Assembly: GCA_036141575.1 (NCBI GenBank) | Contig: JAYZXF010000003.1 | Span: 102,598-166,597, forward strand | Source: Pseudomonadota bacterium | GTDB taxonomy: Bacteria; Pseudomonadota; Alphaproteobacteria; UBA2136; JAPKEQ01 | DNA length: 64,000 nucleotides | Reading direction: 5' to 3' | In this document: positions 44,796-54,072 of the stretch, one piece after another | How the letters are laid out: each line of letters opens with the position of its first letter | Position numbering within the stretch: the stretch's first letter is position 1 | Notes under the pieces: model-generated | Seen by the model: only the letters and a program-made list of their open reading frames with translations | Told to the model about the DNA's origin: nothing | Database searches by the model: none | Made by a program: the position numbers and the translations under genes

Positions 44796-45500
44796 ATGAA
44801 AACAACTTTCAGACCCTCAACAGAAAGAGGACATACAAACTTTGGATGGCTAAAAAGCGCCCACACTTTTAGCTTTGGTGAGTACTTTGATAGTAAACAC
44901 ATGAACCATAAAAATCTGCGTGTGATTAATGATGATAAAGTGGCACCAGGTGAAGGCTTTGGTACCCATCCACACCAAAATGCAGAGATCATCACATATG
45001 TGCTTGAAGGTGCCCTCGCCCACAAAGATAGCATGGGCAATGGCAGCACCATTAAAGCTGGCGATGTACAATATATGAGCGCCGGCTCTGGTGTTACGCA
45101 CAGTGAGTACAACGCCTCGCAAACTGAGGGCGTACACTTTCTACAAATTTGGGTTCTGCCTAACATGCTGGGTACAACACCAGAGTACAAACAAATTAGC
45201 GTACCTGTAGAAAAACGTATGAATGCAGCAACGTTGCTTGTAAGTGGATCAGGCCAAGCAGACATCCAAATTAAGCAGGATATTGAGATTTACGGCGTTG
45301 CAGCAGATGGTTCATCTGATGTTTCATTGAACGTGCCTGAAGGGCATAATGCCTACATTCATATGGCAACTGGCGAAACAACTGTTGCAGGCAAACACTT
45401 AAGCACTGGAGATGGGTTAATTGTGTCACAGTCTGGACTTTTAACGTTCACAAACAATTCTAAAACTCAGGCTCTTGTGTTTATCCAACCTGAAAAGTAG
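44796..45500 (+). CDS. Pirin-family cupin protein (YhaK/YhhW-like)
   Basis: 234 residues, bicupin. The metal-binding motif [19 protein letters not shown] and the second half GVTHSEYN give the pirin set (two His, then His and Glu). Some relatives are quercetin dioxygenases. Ribosome binding site AAGGAG. Divergent from the SbmA-like gene and under its own TTGACA promoter with a possible operator. Confidence 0.9.
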   Translation: MKTTFRPSTERGHTNFGWLKSAHTFSFGEYFDSKHMNHKNLRVINDDKVAPGEGFGTHPHQNAEIITYVLEGALAHKDSMGNGSTIKAGDVQYMSAGSGVTHSEYNASQTEGVHFLQIWVLPNMLGTTPEYKQISVPVEKRMNAATLLVSGSGQADIQIKQDIEIYGVAADGSSDVSLNVPEGHNAYIHMATGETTVAGKHLSTGDGLIVSQSGLLTFTNNSKTQALVFIQPEK

Positions 45501-45582
45501 CGTAAACTACTGTCAGGTTTGATTTTTAGCCCTGCTACACAAGCAGAGGCAAATACATATTTTTAGAATAAGGATAATAAAC

Positions 45583-46869
45583 ATGTCAGCAGAAGTGATT
45601 CAGAAGAAAGATTCAGAAACAATAACTCTTAATAGATATAGTGGCTCTGTAGGGCCAGACGTACTTGACGTACAAGCGCTTTACAAAGACACAGGCATGT
45701 TTACATACGACCCAGGCTTTATGAGTACAGCGGCCTGCCAAAGTGCAATCACTTACATTGATGGTGACAAAGGTGTCCTTATGTACCGCGGTTACCCAAT
45801 TGAGCAACTTGCTGAAAAATCAAACCACATTGAAGTTTGCTACCTTCTTATGCATGGCGAACTCCCTGATAAAAAGCAAGCAGCTGAGTTTGAAAAAATC
45901 ATTACTGAGCACACAATGGTGAATGACCAGCTTCAGTACTTCTTCCGTGGGTTCCGTCGTGATGCTCACCCAATGTCTATCCTTGTTGGTGTGGTTGGTG
46001 CACTTAGCTCTTTCTACCACGACTCACTAGACATTAACGATCCTAAGCATCGCCAAATCAGTGCACACCGCCTGATTGCGAAAATGCCAACACTTGTTGC
46101 GATGACATACCGCTACAACCAAGGCCTTCCATTTGTGTACCCACAAAACAAATACAACTACTCAGAAAACTTCCTCAACATGATGTTTTCTGTACCAGCT
46201 GAAGAGTACACACCAAATCCAATTGTTGCGAAAGCAATGGACAAGATCTTTATGCTTCATGCTGACCACGAGCAAAACGCATCAACATCGACTGTACGCC
46301 TTGCTGGCTCATCTGGCGCAAACCCGTTTGCATGTATCTCAAGTGGTATTGCCTGCCTATGGGGCCCTGCTCATGGTGGTGCAAACGAAGCCGTACTGAA
46401 GATGCTTGCTGAAATTGGCTCAGTTGAGAACATTCCAGCATACATGGAAAAAGTAAAAGACAAAAACAACAGCACACGCCTGATGGGCTTCGGTCACCGC
46501 GTGTACAAAAACTTTGACCCTCGCGCAACTATCATGCGTGATACATGTCATGAAGTTCTGGAAGCACTTGGTGTTGAAGACCCAATGCTAGACGTTGCGA
46601 TGAAACTTGAAGAAATTGCTCTAAGCGACCCATACTTTGTAGACCGCAAACTTTACCCGAACGTAGACTTCTACAGCGGTATTATTATGCGCGCCATTGG
46701 TATCCCAACGAGCCTATTCACAGCAATCTTTGCTCTATCTCGTACAGTTGGCTGGATTTCTCACTGGATGGAAATGATGGGTGAACCAACACAAAAGATT
46801 GGTCGTCCTCGTCAGCTTTACACAGGTGCTGACAAACGTGATTATGTAGAGCTGAGCAAGCGCAAGTAA
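45583..46869 (+). CDS. gltA: Citrate synthase (type II)
   Basis: 428 residues; condenses acetyl-CoA and oxaloacetate in the TCA cycle. Catalytic regions are intact: [34 protein letters not shown] and [14 protein letters not shown], with the catalytic Asp later in the chain. The N-terminal beta domain marks the hexameric, NADH-sensitive type. AAGGA precedes the ATG. Confidence 0.97.
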   Translation: MSAEVIQKKDSETITLNRYSGSVGPDVLDVQALYKDTGMFTYDPGFMSTAACQSAITYIDGDKGVLMYRGYPIEQLAEKSNHIEVCYLLMHGELPDKKQAAEFEKIITEHTMVNDQLQYFFRGFRRDAHPMSILVGVVGALSSFYHDSLDINDPKHRQISAHRLIAKMPTLVAMTYRYNQGLPFVYPQNKYNYSENFLNMMFSVPAEEYTPNPIVAKAMDKIFMLHADHEQNASTSTVRLAGSSGANPFACISSGIACLWGPAHGGANEAVLKMLAEIGSVENIPAYMEKVKDKNNSTRLMGFGHRVYKNFDPRATIMRDTCHEVLEALGVEDPMLDVAMKLEEIALSDPYFVDRKLYPNVDFYSGIIMRAIGIPTSLFTAIFALSRTVGWISHWMEMMGEPTQKIGRPRQLYTGADKRDYVELSKRK

Positions 46870-46889
46870 GCCAGTCCTCTACATAGTAA

Positions 46890-46911
46890 AGCCCTCTCAA
46901 ATGAGAGGGCT
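46890..46911. terminator. Bidirectional terminator of gltA
   Basis: Nine-bp perfect stem AGCCCTCTC / GAGAGGGCT, loop AAAT. The stop codon of the convergent small gene lies inside the right arm. Confidence 0.7.
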
Positions 46912-47206
46912 ACTCTTTAGCAACCAAGATCCCTGCCGTTCCAGTTATGGTTGTCGCACTTTGAATCACCTTGCTGCTATTTGAACCAGCACCACCTGTT
47001 ACATCTGTGCGGTTTTGAAGAATAACTGCATTACATCGCATTTCAACAGCCTGTCCAGCAAGGGTTTCATTAATCTCTTCCATATGTTTGGGCACAGAAG
47101 TTAAATAGCCAGCAGCACTGTGCTGTACCATACCAATCGGCTTAAAAACTTTACCTTCCGGCAGAAAATCTTTACCCCAGAAGAATTCAACACCATTGAT
47201 GTTCAT
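46910..47206 (-). CDS. Small protein of unknown function (98 aa)
   Basis: 98 residues, no signal peptide. The sequence MRCNAVILQNRTDVTGG with Gly/Ser/Thr-rich strands is vaguely like the YbjQ/DUF74 fold (a conserved Asn-Ala-Val/Val strand after a helix), but similarity is too weak to assign. It has a strong promoter and an AAGGGG ribosome binding site, so it is likely expressed. Monocistronic. Confidence 0.65.
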   Translation of the reverse strand: MNINGVEFFWGKDFLPEGKVFKPIGMVQHSAAGYLTSVPKHMEEINETLAGQAVEMRCNAVILQNRTDVTGGAGSNSSKVIQSATTITGTAGILVAKE

Positions 47207-47253
47207 CAGGTTTCCCCTTTTGAAAATAGAAAGAAAAGATAGAATTCTCAGTT

Positions 47254-47282
47254 AAAATATCAATTGTATACAGCACAGTCAA
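47254..47282 (-). promoter_or_regulatory. Predicted promoter of the 98-residue protein gene
   Basis: Minus-strand TTGACT (47277-47282), 17-base spacer, TATTTT (47254-47259), about 48 bases before the ATG. Confidence 0.6.
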
Positions 47283-47292
47283 GGCAAAAGAA

Positions 47293-47310
47293 AAAGCCCC
47301 GCAGGGCTTT
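47293..47310 (-). terminator. Intrinsic terminator of the LysM/M23 lipoprotein gene
   Basis: Stem AAAGCCC / GGGCTTT, short loop, followed on the minus strand by TTTCTTTTG, 19 bases after the stop codon. Confidence 0.75.
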
Positions 47311-47328
47311 CTCTGAAATATTTGAAGC

Positions 47329-48534
47329 TTACTTCTTCGGAAGCATGCTCAGCGGGTTCACTGGCGTTGCGTTCTTACGTACTTCAAAGTGTAGTTGAGC
47401 TGTATCTACACCACCAGATGTACCAGCAAGTGCCACCACTTGGCCTTTCTTCACTCTCTCACCTTTTGTTACCTTGTTTGTATCGTTATGACCATAAGCC
47501 GTTACGATACCACCACGGTGCTGAATCAGAACAAGGTTACCGTATGACTTCAGACCATCGTCTGCATAAATCACCGTACCTGCATCTGCAGCGTAAATTG
47601 GAGAACCTTTCGGAAGCTTCACGTTAATACCTGTGTGCTTCACACCATCTTTCTTTGTACCAAAGCGCTTAATCAATGTCCCTTCAGCAGGCCACATCAT
47701 ACCCTTAGCAGGGATACCGCTTGCCATCATTGGGCTACGCTTAATAGAGTTTGTTTCCGCCTTTCGAACTGGCTTTGGCTTTTCTTTAGAAACACTCTTA
47801 AGAGCAACAGCTACATTGCCGCGACCGTTTGGCGTTTTTCCGTAATCAGCATGGCCCGGAGATACAGCCAGCGCAGTTGTCATTTGATCAATACCTTTGC
47901 TCGGTACAGTCAGAGCTTGACCAACGTTTAGTCCCTGCCCTTGCGTTAGACCATTTTTAGAAAGAAGTGTGTTGAGGCTTGTGCCGTACTTAAGTGCGAT
48001 ACGGTAAGCGTTCTCACCCTTTTGCACAACGTGCTTAGATGTCCAGCCGCCTGTTGCTTTTGGCTGAGTCGTTGCAACCGTTGTCTCAGTTACAACTGGT
48101 TTAGTCATTGTTACAGGTTTTGTTTCTGTTTCAGTACCGTACTTAGCTGTCAGGCTGTAACGACCAGAAGTAGACGTTGTTGCTGTCGTACCAGGAATCT
48201 CAAGAGACTGACCCACCATAAGAGCACCAGGATCAGTAATATCATTCGCTGCCATAATAGAATCTACAGAGGAGCCGTACTTCTTAGCAATACCGTACAA
48301 GCCTTCACCGCGCTCAACAATATGGTATGACTTTGCAGTTTCCGTTACAGGAGAAGCCGTTACACTTGGCATTGCAATTGTGTTCACAACCTTTGGCTCA
48401 ATCACAGTAGAAGTTGGAGATGGGTAAGGAGACAAACGCCCTGTAATCACAGGTGCAGGATCTTGTGTCATACAAGCTGTTAGCCCTGTTGATGCTAAAA
48501 TTGATAGCCCAAGTACAATGTTACGTTTTATCAT
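47329..48534 (-). CDS. NlpD-like LysM/M23 (LytM) lipoprotein
   Basis: 401 residues from the ATG at 48534 (ribosome binding site GGGGAAGA). Lipobox LTAC gives lipidated Cys21. Two LysM domains follow (YHIVERGEGLYGIAKKYG; HVVQKGENAYRIALKYG), then a LytM/M23 domain (HTGINVKLPKGSPIYAADAG...). The metal motif HxxxD reads HTGIN and HxH reads QLH, so zinc binding is probably lost, as in NlpD/EnvC-type activators of cell-wall amidases. I infer an amidase activator role in daughter-cell separation. It lies at the end of the pcm/serS/tat block, as in many Alphaproteobacteria. Confidence 0.88.
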   Translation of the reverse strand: MIKRNIVLGLSILASTGLTACMTQDPAPVITGRLSPYPSPTSTVIEPKVVNTIAMPSVTASPVTETAKSYHIVERGEGLYGIAKKYGSSVDSIMAANDITDPGALMVGQSLEIPGTTATTSTSGRYSLTAKYGTETETKPVTMTKPVVTETTVATTQPKATGGWTSKHVVQKGENAYRIALKYGTSLNTLLSKNGLTQGQGLNVGQALTVPSKGIDQMTTALAVSPGHADYGKTPNGRGNVAVALKSVSKEKPKPVRKAETNSIKRSPMMASGIPAKGMMWPAEGTLIKRFGTKKDGVKHTGINVKLPKGSPIYAADAGTVIYADDGLKSYGNLVLIQHRGGIVTAYGHNDTNKVTKGERVKKGQVVALAGTSGGVDTAQLHFEVRKNATPVNPLSMLPKK

Positions 48535-48588
48535 TCTTCTTCCCCAGTACCCCTGCACTTTTATGCAGCGTTATTATTTTTATATTTT

Positions 48589-48626
48589 AGAAAATCGGCG
48601 CCCCCAAGCGCATAGATTTTCTATGC
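48589..48626 (-). promoter_or_regulatory. Two overlapping, mutually exclusive hairpins
   Basis: Between the DedA-family and LysM/M23 genes. Stem A pairs AGAAAATC (48589-48596) with GATTTTCT (48615-48622) around an inner GCGC/GCGC; stem B pairs GCATAG (48610-48615) with CTATGC (48621-48626). They share bases, so only one can form. Either may act as terminator or leader structure. Confidence 0.4.
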
Positions 48627-49208
48627 TCTTAATAAGAATTTTACCAAGACAATCCCCAAAATCAAAACAATAGAGCCCGCAATGGTGATTGGATAAAGGT
48701 TTTTTTCAATCCATTCTTTAAAACTGGGTCCTCCGCGCCACAGTAGCCAAGCGATCAGGAAGAACCTCGCACCACGTGAAAGTAGAGACGCAATAATAAA
48801 GCTAAAGATATTGGCATGTAGCAATCCACTAAAAATTGTAAATACTTTATAAGGAATTGGTGAGAAACCTGCTACAGCTACGATATAAATATCGTACTCT
48901 GCGTACCAGTCCTGCAATGTATCAAACTTATGCTCAAGCCCATAGAAGGATACAACGTATTGGCCCACAAAGTCGTAGCCAGCGTAACCAATCATGTAAC
49001 CCAAAATACCACCAAGCACAGAACCTGCAGTACAGAGCATTGCATAGTGGAAAGCTTTATCACGGTTAATGATAACCATTGGAATAAGTAGAACATCTGG
49101 TGGAATTGGGAAAACTGAAGATTCTACAAACGCAATCATAAACAGCCAAAACGGCGCATGTGGGTGGTTTGCAAGATATACAACTTTTGCGTAGATTTCT
49201 TTTAACAT
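48621..49208 (-). CDS. DedA/YqaA-family membrane protein
   Basis: 195 residues, about five hydrophobic segments. The DedA (SNARE-associated, VTT) pattern is seen in ESSVFPIPPDVLLIPMVI, GSVLGGILGYMIGYAGYD and the re-entrant loop AGFSPIPYKVFTIFSGLL. Such proteins flip or transport lipids such as undecaprenyl phosphate or phosphatidylethanolamine in known cases; the substrate here is unknown. 12 bases after pcm, same operon. Confidence 0.88.
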   Translation of the reverse strand: MLKEIYAKVVYLANHPHAPFWLFMIAFVESSVFPIPPDVLLIPMVIINRDKAFHYAMLCTAGSVLGGILGYMIGYAGYDFVGQYVVSFYGLEHKFDTLQDWYAEYDIYIVAVAGFSPIPYKVFTIFSGLLHANIFSFIIASLLSRGARFFLIAWLLWRGGPSFKEWIEKNLYPITIAGSIVLILGIVLVKFLLRA

Positions 49209-49220
49209 AGTCCCTGTTTC

Positions 49221-49892
49221 CTACCTTGCTTCTGGCACGCCCTCTGCGCCAATGAGTGGCACAAAGCGGACAACGCCTAAATTCTTTTCTTCAAAACCAG
49301 TTTCTGTACGTGTGTAACGCATCAATGTTTGCAGGTCATCACGTGAATCTCCAACAGGAATCACAAGAATACCGCCAACAGTCAGCTGATCCAGCAGAGA
49401 CTGCGGCACAGTTGGAGACGCAGCTGTCACCATAATACGGTCAAATGGCGCTTGCTCCTTCCAGCCGAGCGTACCATCACCCACCTTTGTCACCACGTTA
49501 AAAATACCAAGCGCCTCAAAGCGCTGGTTAGCTACATGGCTCAAAGATGCATGGCGCTCAATACTAAAGAGCCTACGTACCAAACGAGACAAAATCGCAG
49601 CTTGATAGCCCGACCCTGTACCGATTTCTAAAACTTTATGAGATTTTTTGAGTTCCAGCGCCGCCGTCATGCAGGCCACAACAAGTGGCTGAGAAATGGT
49701 TTGGCTTTCACCAATTGGAAGCGCGCTGTTTTTATAAGCATCACTTCTAAAGCCCATATCTAGGAAGATTTCGCGTGGCAATGCACGCATAACGTCCAGC
49801 ACAGAGGTATCCTTCACACCCTCTTTCGCCAGATTATCAACCATCTGGTCGCGAAGAGCCTGAGTAATAGCGTACTGTGCTGGAACGCGCAT
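49221..49892 (-). CDS. pcm: Protein-L-isoaspartate O-methyltransferase
   Basis: 223 residues. SAM motif HKVLEIGTGSGYQAAILSRL and the preceding LPIGESQTISQPLVVACMTAAL are diagnostic, with the acceptor-site region near DGTLGWKEQAPFDRIMVTAA. Repairs isoaspartyl residues. Three bases after serS; surE, its usual partner between serS and pcm in relatives, is absent. Confidence 0.95.
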   Translation of the reverse strand: MRVPAQYAITQALRDQMVDNLAKEGVKDTSVLDVMRALPREIFLDMGFRSDAYKNSALPIGESQTISQPLVVACMTAALELKKSHKVLEIGTGSGYQAAILSRLVRRLFSIERHASLSHVANQRFEALGIFNVVTKVGDGTLGWKEQAPFDRIMVTAASPTVPQSLLDQLTVGGILVIPVGDSRDDLQTLMRYTRTETGFEEKNLGVVRFVPLIGAEGVPEAR

Positions 49893-49895
49893 GTG

Positions 49896-51164
49896 TTATT
49901 TCGCCTCAATCACAGTTTGGCCACCCATGTACGGTACAAGAGCGTCAGGAACAATGATGCTGCCATCTTGTTGCTGATAGTTTTCCATAACCGCGACAAG
50001 TGCACGACCTGTTGCGATACCTGAACCGTTCAATGTGTGGATAAAGCGTGTATTACCGTCAACATCCTTAAAGCGTGCCTTCATACGACGCGCCTGGAAG
50101 TCACCACAGTTTGAGCATGATGAGATTTCACGGTATGTTTCTTGAGCTGGCACCCAAACTTCAACATCGTAAGTTTTGCGTGCACCAAAGCCAATATCAC
50201 CTGTGCAAAGTGTAATCACACGGTATGGCAGCTCAAGGCGCTTCAGTACCTCTTCCGCACAAGATGTCATGAATTCAAGAGCTTCATCACTCTTTTCAGG
50301 GTGAACAAGCTGAACCATTTCCACCTTACCAAACTGGTGCATGCGGATGTAACCACGTGTGTCTTTACCTGCACTACCCGCTTCACGACGGAAACATTGA
50401 GTCCAAGCGGCAAACTTGAATGGAAGCTCTTCTTCTTTGAACATTTTGCCGGCAGCAAAGTTCGTTACTGGAACTTCAGCTGTTGGCAGAAGCCAGCGAC
50501 CATCCGTTGTTTGGAACAGATCATCAGAGAACTTAGGTAGCTGCCCTGTTCCGTAAGCTGTTTCATCGTTCACAAGCATTGGAGGCATCACTTCTGTAAA
50601 GCCAAACTCACGAGTGTGAAGATCAAGCATAAAGTTACCAAGCGCACGCTCGAGACGGGCAAGGTCACCTTGCATCCAAGCAAAGCGGCTACCAGACATC
50701 TTCGCGCTAATATCAAAGCGCATGCCGTCTAGCTCTTCACCAAGCTCGTAGTGATGCTTAGGGTTTGTCATAGACTTTGGCTCGCCCCATTTTCGTACTT
50801 CAACGTTGTGCTCTTCATCGTCACCATCTGGAATAGAGTCTTCCACAAGGTTCGGCACAGCACTTAGCACAGCCATAAAGGCTTGCTCAGCTTCACGCTC
50901 TTTGTCTTCTAAATCTTTCATTTGTGGACCAATAGCCTGTACTTCAGCCATTAGCTCTGCCGCATCTTCGCCTTTTGCTTTTAGCTGCCCAACCTGCTTA
51001 GAAAGATCGTTACGTTTGCTTTGTAGTGCTTGAAGATCTGTCATCACTTCACGACGCTTCTCGTCTAGCGCAAGAATATCCGAGGATGAAACCGAATGTC
51101 CTCTACGGCCATTAATGCGGTCAAACTCTTGGGGATTTTCACGAATCCAACGGATATCTAACAT
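49896..51164 (-). CDS. serS: Seryl-tRNA synthetase
   Basis: 422 residues. N-terminal coiled-coil arm (~25-110) that contacts the tRNA long variable arm, then a class II catalytic core with motif 2 [21 protein letters not shown] and motif 3 near [19 protein letters not shown]. Start at the ATG at 51164 giving [14 protein letters not shown]; the upstream in-frame ATG at 51206 is not conserved in pattern. Confidence 0.97.
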   Translation of the reverse strand: MLDIRWIRENPQEFDRINGRRGHSVSSSDILALDEKRREVMTDLQALQSKRNDLSKQVGQLKAKGEDAAELMAEVQAIGPQMKDLEDKEREAEQAFMAVLSAVPNLVEDSIPDGDDEEHNVEVRKWGEPKSMTNPKHHYELGEELDGMRFDISAKMSGSRFAWMQGDLARLERALGNFMLDLHTREFGFTEVMPPMLVNDETAYGTGQLPKFSDDLFQTTDGRWLLPTAEVPVTNFAAGKMFKEEELPFKFAAWTQCFRREAGSAGKDTRGYIRMHQFGKVEMVQLVHPEKSDEALEFMTSCAEEVLKRLELPYRVITLCTGDIGFGARKTYDVEVWVPAQETYREISSCSNCGDFQARRMKARFKDVDGNTRFIHTLNGSGIATGRALVAVMENYQQQDGSIIVPDALVPYMGGQTVIEAK

Positions 51165-51232
51165 AGATCTCACTCTTTCATTTTTTAGGTTTTGTTTAAG
51201 ATGCATTTCTGCGGTGAAAACTATAACAAGTT

Positions 51233-51991
51233 TTACTCAGGCTGACTAGAGTTTAACTCGGAAGATTTCTCTTTTTTCGAGGATAAAATACGACACAGAA
51301 TCAGGCTAATTTCATAGAGAACCAAAAGCGGTACAGCCAACATCAGCTGAGAGGCTGGGTCTGGTGGCGTAAGCACGGCAGCCGCAATAAAAATAACCAC
51401 AACTGCGTAGCGTCTGAACCACTTAAGTGTTTGAAGGCTCACCACACCAAATACGCTGAGAAGCACCAGCAGAACAGGAAGCTCAAACGCAAGGCCGAAG
51501 GCAAAGGTCATTTTCAGGAAAAACCCAAGGTATTCTTTAACCGATGGAAGTGCAGCAAGCCCCTCACCTGCAAACCCAAAGAAGAACGGCACCGCAATAG
51601 GCATCACAAGGAAAAAGCTAAACGCTCCACCGAGGTAAAACATAAACGGCGTTGCCACCAAAAACGGCCAAAGAATTTCAGCTTCATTTTTGTAAAGCCC
51701 TGGCGCAATAAAGCGCCACAACTGCCAAAGAAGCATTGGAAGCGTCACAAACAAACTACAGAAGAAACACATCTTCAAATACGTTACAAACAGTTCAGGC
51801 ACTGCTGTAAAGATCATTTGAAGTTCACCGCCTTGTGCTTGCTTTAAGGGCTCAGTAAGCGCCTGAAATAGTGGCTGCTTAAATGCGTAAAACACGCCAA
51901 AGCCAAGGGTAAGCGTGAGCATGGCGTACATCATACGTTTTCTGAGTTCTAAAAGGTGCTCAACAAGAGCATCAAAAGGAGATTTATCCAT
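51233..51991 (-). CDS. tatC: Sec-independent translocase TatC
   Basis: 252 residues, six membrane helices; receptor for twin-arginine signal peptides. The opening [19 protein letters not shown] with the conserved Glu and the loop [22 protein letters not shown] are diagnostic. Its ATG overlaps the tatB stop (TAATG). Confidence 0.96.
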   Translation of the reverse strand: MDKSPFDALVEHLLELRKRMMYAMLTLTLGFGVFYAFKQPLFQALTEPLKQAQGGELQMIFTAVPELFVTYLKMCFFCSLFVTLPMLLWQLWRFIAPGLYKNEAEILWPFLVATPFMFYLGGAFSFFLVMPIAVPFFFGFAGEGLAALPSVKEYLGFFLKMTFAFGLAFELPVLLVLLSVFGVVSLQTLKWFRRYAVVVIFIAAAVLTPPDPASQLMLAVPLLVLYEISLILCRILSSKKEKSSELNSSQPE

Positions 51992-52221
51992 TAGAGAGGC
52001 TTCTCCTCTCCGTCTTTTTTCTTATCGAGAGGCTCCATTTGTGGCCCCTCTAACGTTTCAGGCTCAGCATTCAGAGCATTTTTAATATCTGCCCAAAAGG
52101 CCTGAACACTTCTGACTGTCTGTCCCAACATGCGTAGTGCTTCTGGCATGTGCCTCGGCCCAACCACAAGCAGAGCCACAACCATAATTAAACCAAGTTC
52201 AAGAAGCCCAACGCCAAACAT
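51991..52221 (-). CDS. tatB: Sec-independent translocase TatB
   Basis: 76 residues: FGVGLLELGLIMVVALLVVGP helix with the TatB-typical Glu and GP hinge, amphipathic helix HMPEALRMLGQTVRSVQAFW, acidic tail. Shorter than E. coli TatB but plausible. Between tatA and tatC. Confidence 0.92.
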   Translation of the reverse strand: MFGVGLLELGLIMVVALLVVGPRHMPEALRMLGQTVRSVQAFWADIKNALNAEPETLEGPQMEPLDKKKDGEEKPL

Positions 52222-52224
52222 GAC

Positions 52225-52422
52225 TTATTTTTTCTTGTTTGTTTTTTTAGTTGGCTTATCTTCGATATCATCTTCCGCAGGCTCTTTGCCATTTACGCCT
52301 TCTTTGAAAGACTTAATCCCCTTACCAAAATCAGACATCACACGTGGCAGCTTACCAGCGCCAAAGAGTACGAGTACAATCAATAGAATGATGATGAGCT
52401 CAGTTGCTCCAAGTCCGAACAT
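52225..52422 (-). CDS. tatA: Sec-independent translocase TatA
   Basis: 65 residues: [20 protein letters not shown] helix with FGAGKLP hinge, amphipathic helix [17 protein letters not shown] and a Lys-rich tail. Pore-forming Tat subunit. First of tatABC; the DUF218 gene lies 27 bases upstream. Confidence 0.95.
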   Translation of the reverse strand: MFGLGATELIIILLIVLVLFGAGKLPRVMSDFGKGIKSFKEGVNGKEPAEDDIEDKPTKKTNKKK

Positions 52423-52449
52423 AGTTTTTATCCTTATTATTTAAAATCT

Positions 52450-53220
52450 TTATAAATCAGCAAGACGTAGTTTATCTGTAAGGGCGTATTTCATAATACC
52501 CAACACCTCATACAGCGCATCGTGCGTAATGTTAATACCATAAACTGATGGGAAGAAGTGAGAAAGTTTTGCAGGGCCACGCTCCAAAGTAAACACTGGG
52601 AAAGGAATAGGATCCAAACCACGACCACGATACGTTGCAAGCGCGCGCGCCATATGGACCTCATCTGTCACAAGGAAAAAGCGACGCACATTACGTGTAC
52701 GCACTTCATGTGCAATCTGCAAAGCACTCTCATAAGTATTTGTAGACGCTTCTTCTAGTACAACAGGTGTAACTTGAGCACGCAGTGTATCAAACTGTGC
52801 TTTAAGCACCGCTGCTTCTGATGGATGTTTAAGGCCTTCTGTATGGCCACCACTCAGCATAACAGGCACACGGCTACCAAGATGGTTTTGCAGTGTGAGT
52901 GCAACGGCACCACGCTTGTAGCTTTCATGACGAGGCTGCCAGCCAACATCGCCTACGTAACGCATACCGCCAGTCAGCACAACAATCAGGTCAACCTCTT
53001 CTGTATCCACATCGTTAAAGCGTTCTGTTTCTACATTCGCGATAATCGCTGTTGAAAGAAAACGGCCAAAAGCTTCTGTCGAGAAAATCCAAAACAATCC
53101 AATGCTCATGATAAGGAAAACGCGGCCAAGAGCCTTTTTACGCCAGAAAATAAGCGCGAGAACCATCAGAACCAAAAACAGGCCTGGAGGCAAAATCAGT
53201 GCGGTAATTACATCTTTCAT
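52450..53220 (-). CDS. YdcF/ElyC-like DUF218 membrane protein
   Basis: 256 residues from the ATG at 53220. Two N-terminal membrane helices, then a DUF218 Rossmann-like domain: DLIVVLTGGM, VPVMLSGGHTEGL, EASTNTYESAL and VTDEVHMARALATYRG. E. coli ElyC of this family affects lipid II/undecaprenyl metabolism; the activity here is unproven. Between the M50 protease and tatA, on the same strand. Confidence 0.85.
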   Translation of the reverse strand: MKDVITALILPPGLFLVLMVLALIFWRKKALGRVFLIMSIGLFWIFSTEAFGRFLSTAIIANVETERFNDVDTEEVDLIVVLTGGMRYVGDVGWQPRHESYKRGAVALTLQNHLGSRVPVMLSGGHTEGLKHPSEAAVLKAQFDTLRAQVTPVVLEEASTNTYESALQIAHEVRTRNVRRFFLVTDEVHMARALATYRGRGLDPIPFPVFTLERGPAKLSHFFPSVYGINITHDALYEVLGIMKYALTDKLRLADL

Positions 53221-53230
53221 GGACGGTAGA

Positions 53231-53914
53231 CTACCCCAGCACAATGCGTGGTGCAAGCACAGAAATCACTGCAAATACCTGCTGCATAATTGGGCCCATC
53301 ACTTGCCACAAAATCGGCTGCCCACCCACTGGAATCATAATAAGACCCAGTAGCACAAACATACCGTAACGCTCGGTTGACGCATACCAGTAACCAATCG
53401 GCCCTTTCAGCACAGCACTTAGAATACGGCCACCATCGAGTGGCAAAATTGGAATAAGGTTAAAGATCATAAGCACCACATTAATCTGCAAAGACATGAG
53501 ACAACTTTGAATGAGCCACTGCTTCGCTCCACTTGAAGGCACAAATTCAATGCAATACATCACTGCAACGGTTGCAAGAATCAAAATCAAGTTTGCCAGA
53601 GGGCCACAAATGGCCACAATAATTGGGCTCCAGAGTGTATCCTTTAAGTTTCTAAAGTTCACAGGTACTGGCTTTGCATACCCAAATAAGAAAGGCGCGC
53701 CTACAACCAAAAGTGCCATTGGGATAGCGAGTGTACCAATAGGATCAATATGGCGAATTGGGTTAAAGCTTACACGACCCAGCATCCAAGCTGTTTTATC
53801 GCCTTGTTTAAGTGCTGCGTAAGCATGCCCAGCTTCATGCAGTGTAATTGCAAGAAGAATTGGAATCGCTCCAACTGATAGAAATTGGATAAATGCTTGA
53901 ATATCAATATTCAT
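53231..53914 (-). CDS. Site-2-type (M50) membrane metalloprotease
   Basis: 227 residues, about six hydrophobic segments. Zinc motif HEAGH (H26, E27, H30) lies in the first helix and the third ligand in LPLDGGRILSAV. No PDZ or CBS domain, so it is the minimal S2P-M50 type. The NPIRHIDPIG loop is typical. Substrate unknown. It has its own TATAAT promoter and an AGGAGG ribosome binding site, and heads the operon with DUF218 and tatABC. Confidence 0.9.
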   Translation of the reverse strand: MNIDIQAFIQFLSVGAIPILLAITLHEAGHAYAALKQGDKTAWMLGRVSFNPIRHIDPIGTLAIPMALLVVGAPFLFGYAKPVPVNFRNLKDTLWSPIIVAICGPLANLILILATVAVMYCIEFVPSSGAKQWLIQSCLMSLQINVVLMIFNLIPILPLDGGRILSAVLKGPIGYWYASTERYGMFVLLGLIMIPVGGQPILWQVMGPIMQQVFAVISVLAPRIVLG

Positions 53915-53934
53915 GGATCGGCCTCCTAAGCCAT

Positions 53935-53963
53935 ATTATAATTATTTCAAAAAGTAATTTTAA
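53935..53963 (-). promoter_or_regulatory. Predicted promoter of the M50-tatABC-serS operon
   Basis: Minus-strand consensus -10 TATAAT (53935-53940) with -35 TTAAAA (53958-53963), 17-base spacer, giving a leader of about 15 bases with AGGAGG. Confidence 0.55.
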
Positions 53964-54001
53964 AAAATTATCTTTTGAAAACACTGCGCTCACCCGAGCG
54001 T

Positions 54002-54030
54002 AAAAAACGCGGTTTTACTTGGGTTCCGCG
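54002..54030 (-). terminator. Terminator of the dgt-argS-SPOR-nagZ operon
   Basis: Stem CGCGG / CCGCG with a 13-base loop followed on the minus strand by TTTTTTA. Two further hairpins flank it: GCTGCG (54035-54040) / CGCAGC (54051-54056), and CGCTC (53987-53991) / GAGCG (53996-54000). Confidence 0.5.
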
Positions 54031-54072
54031 CGTGGCTGCGCCAACAGTGCCGCAGCATAGCTCTTCGCCCTG

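Noticed and set aside
45525..45548. Short inverted repeat CTGCT/AGCAG upstream of gltA
   Set aside because: Five-bp stem with no promoter or T-run context that gives it meaning.
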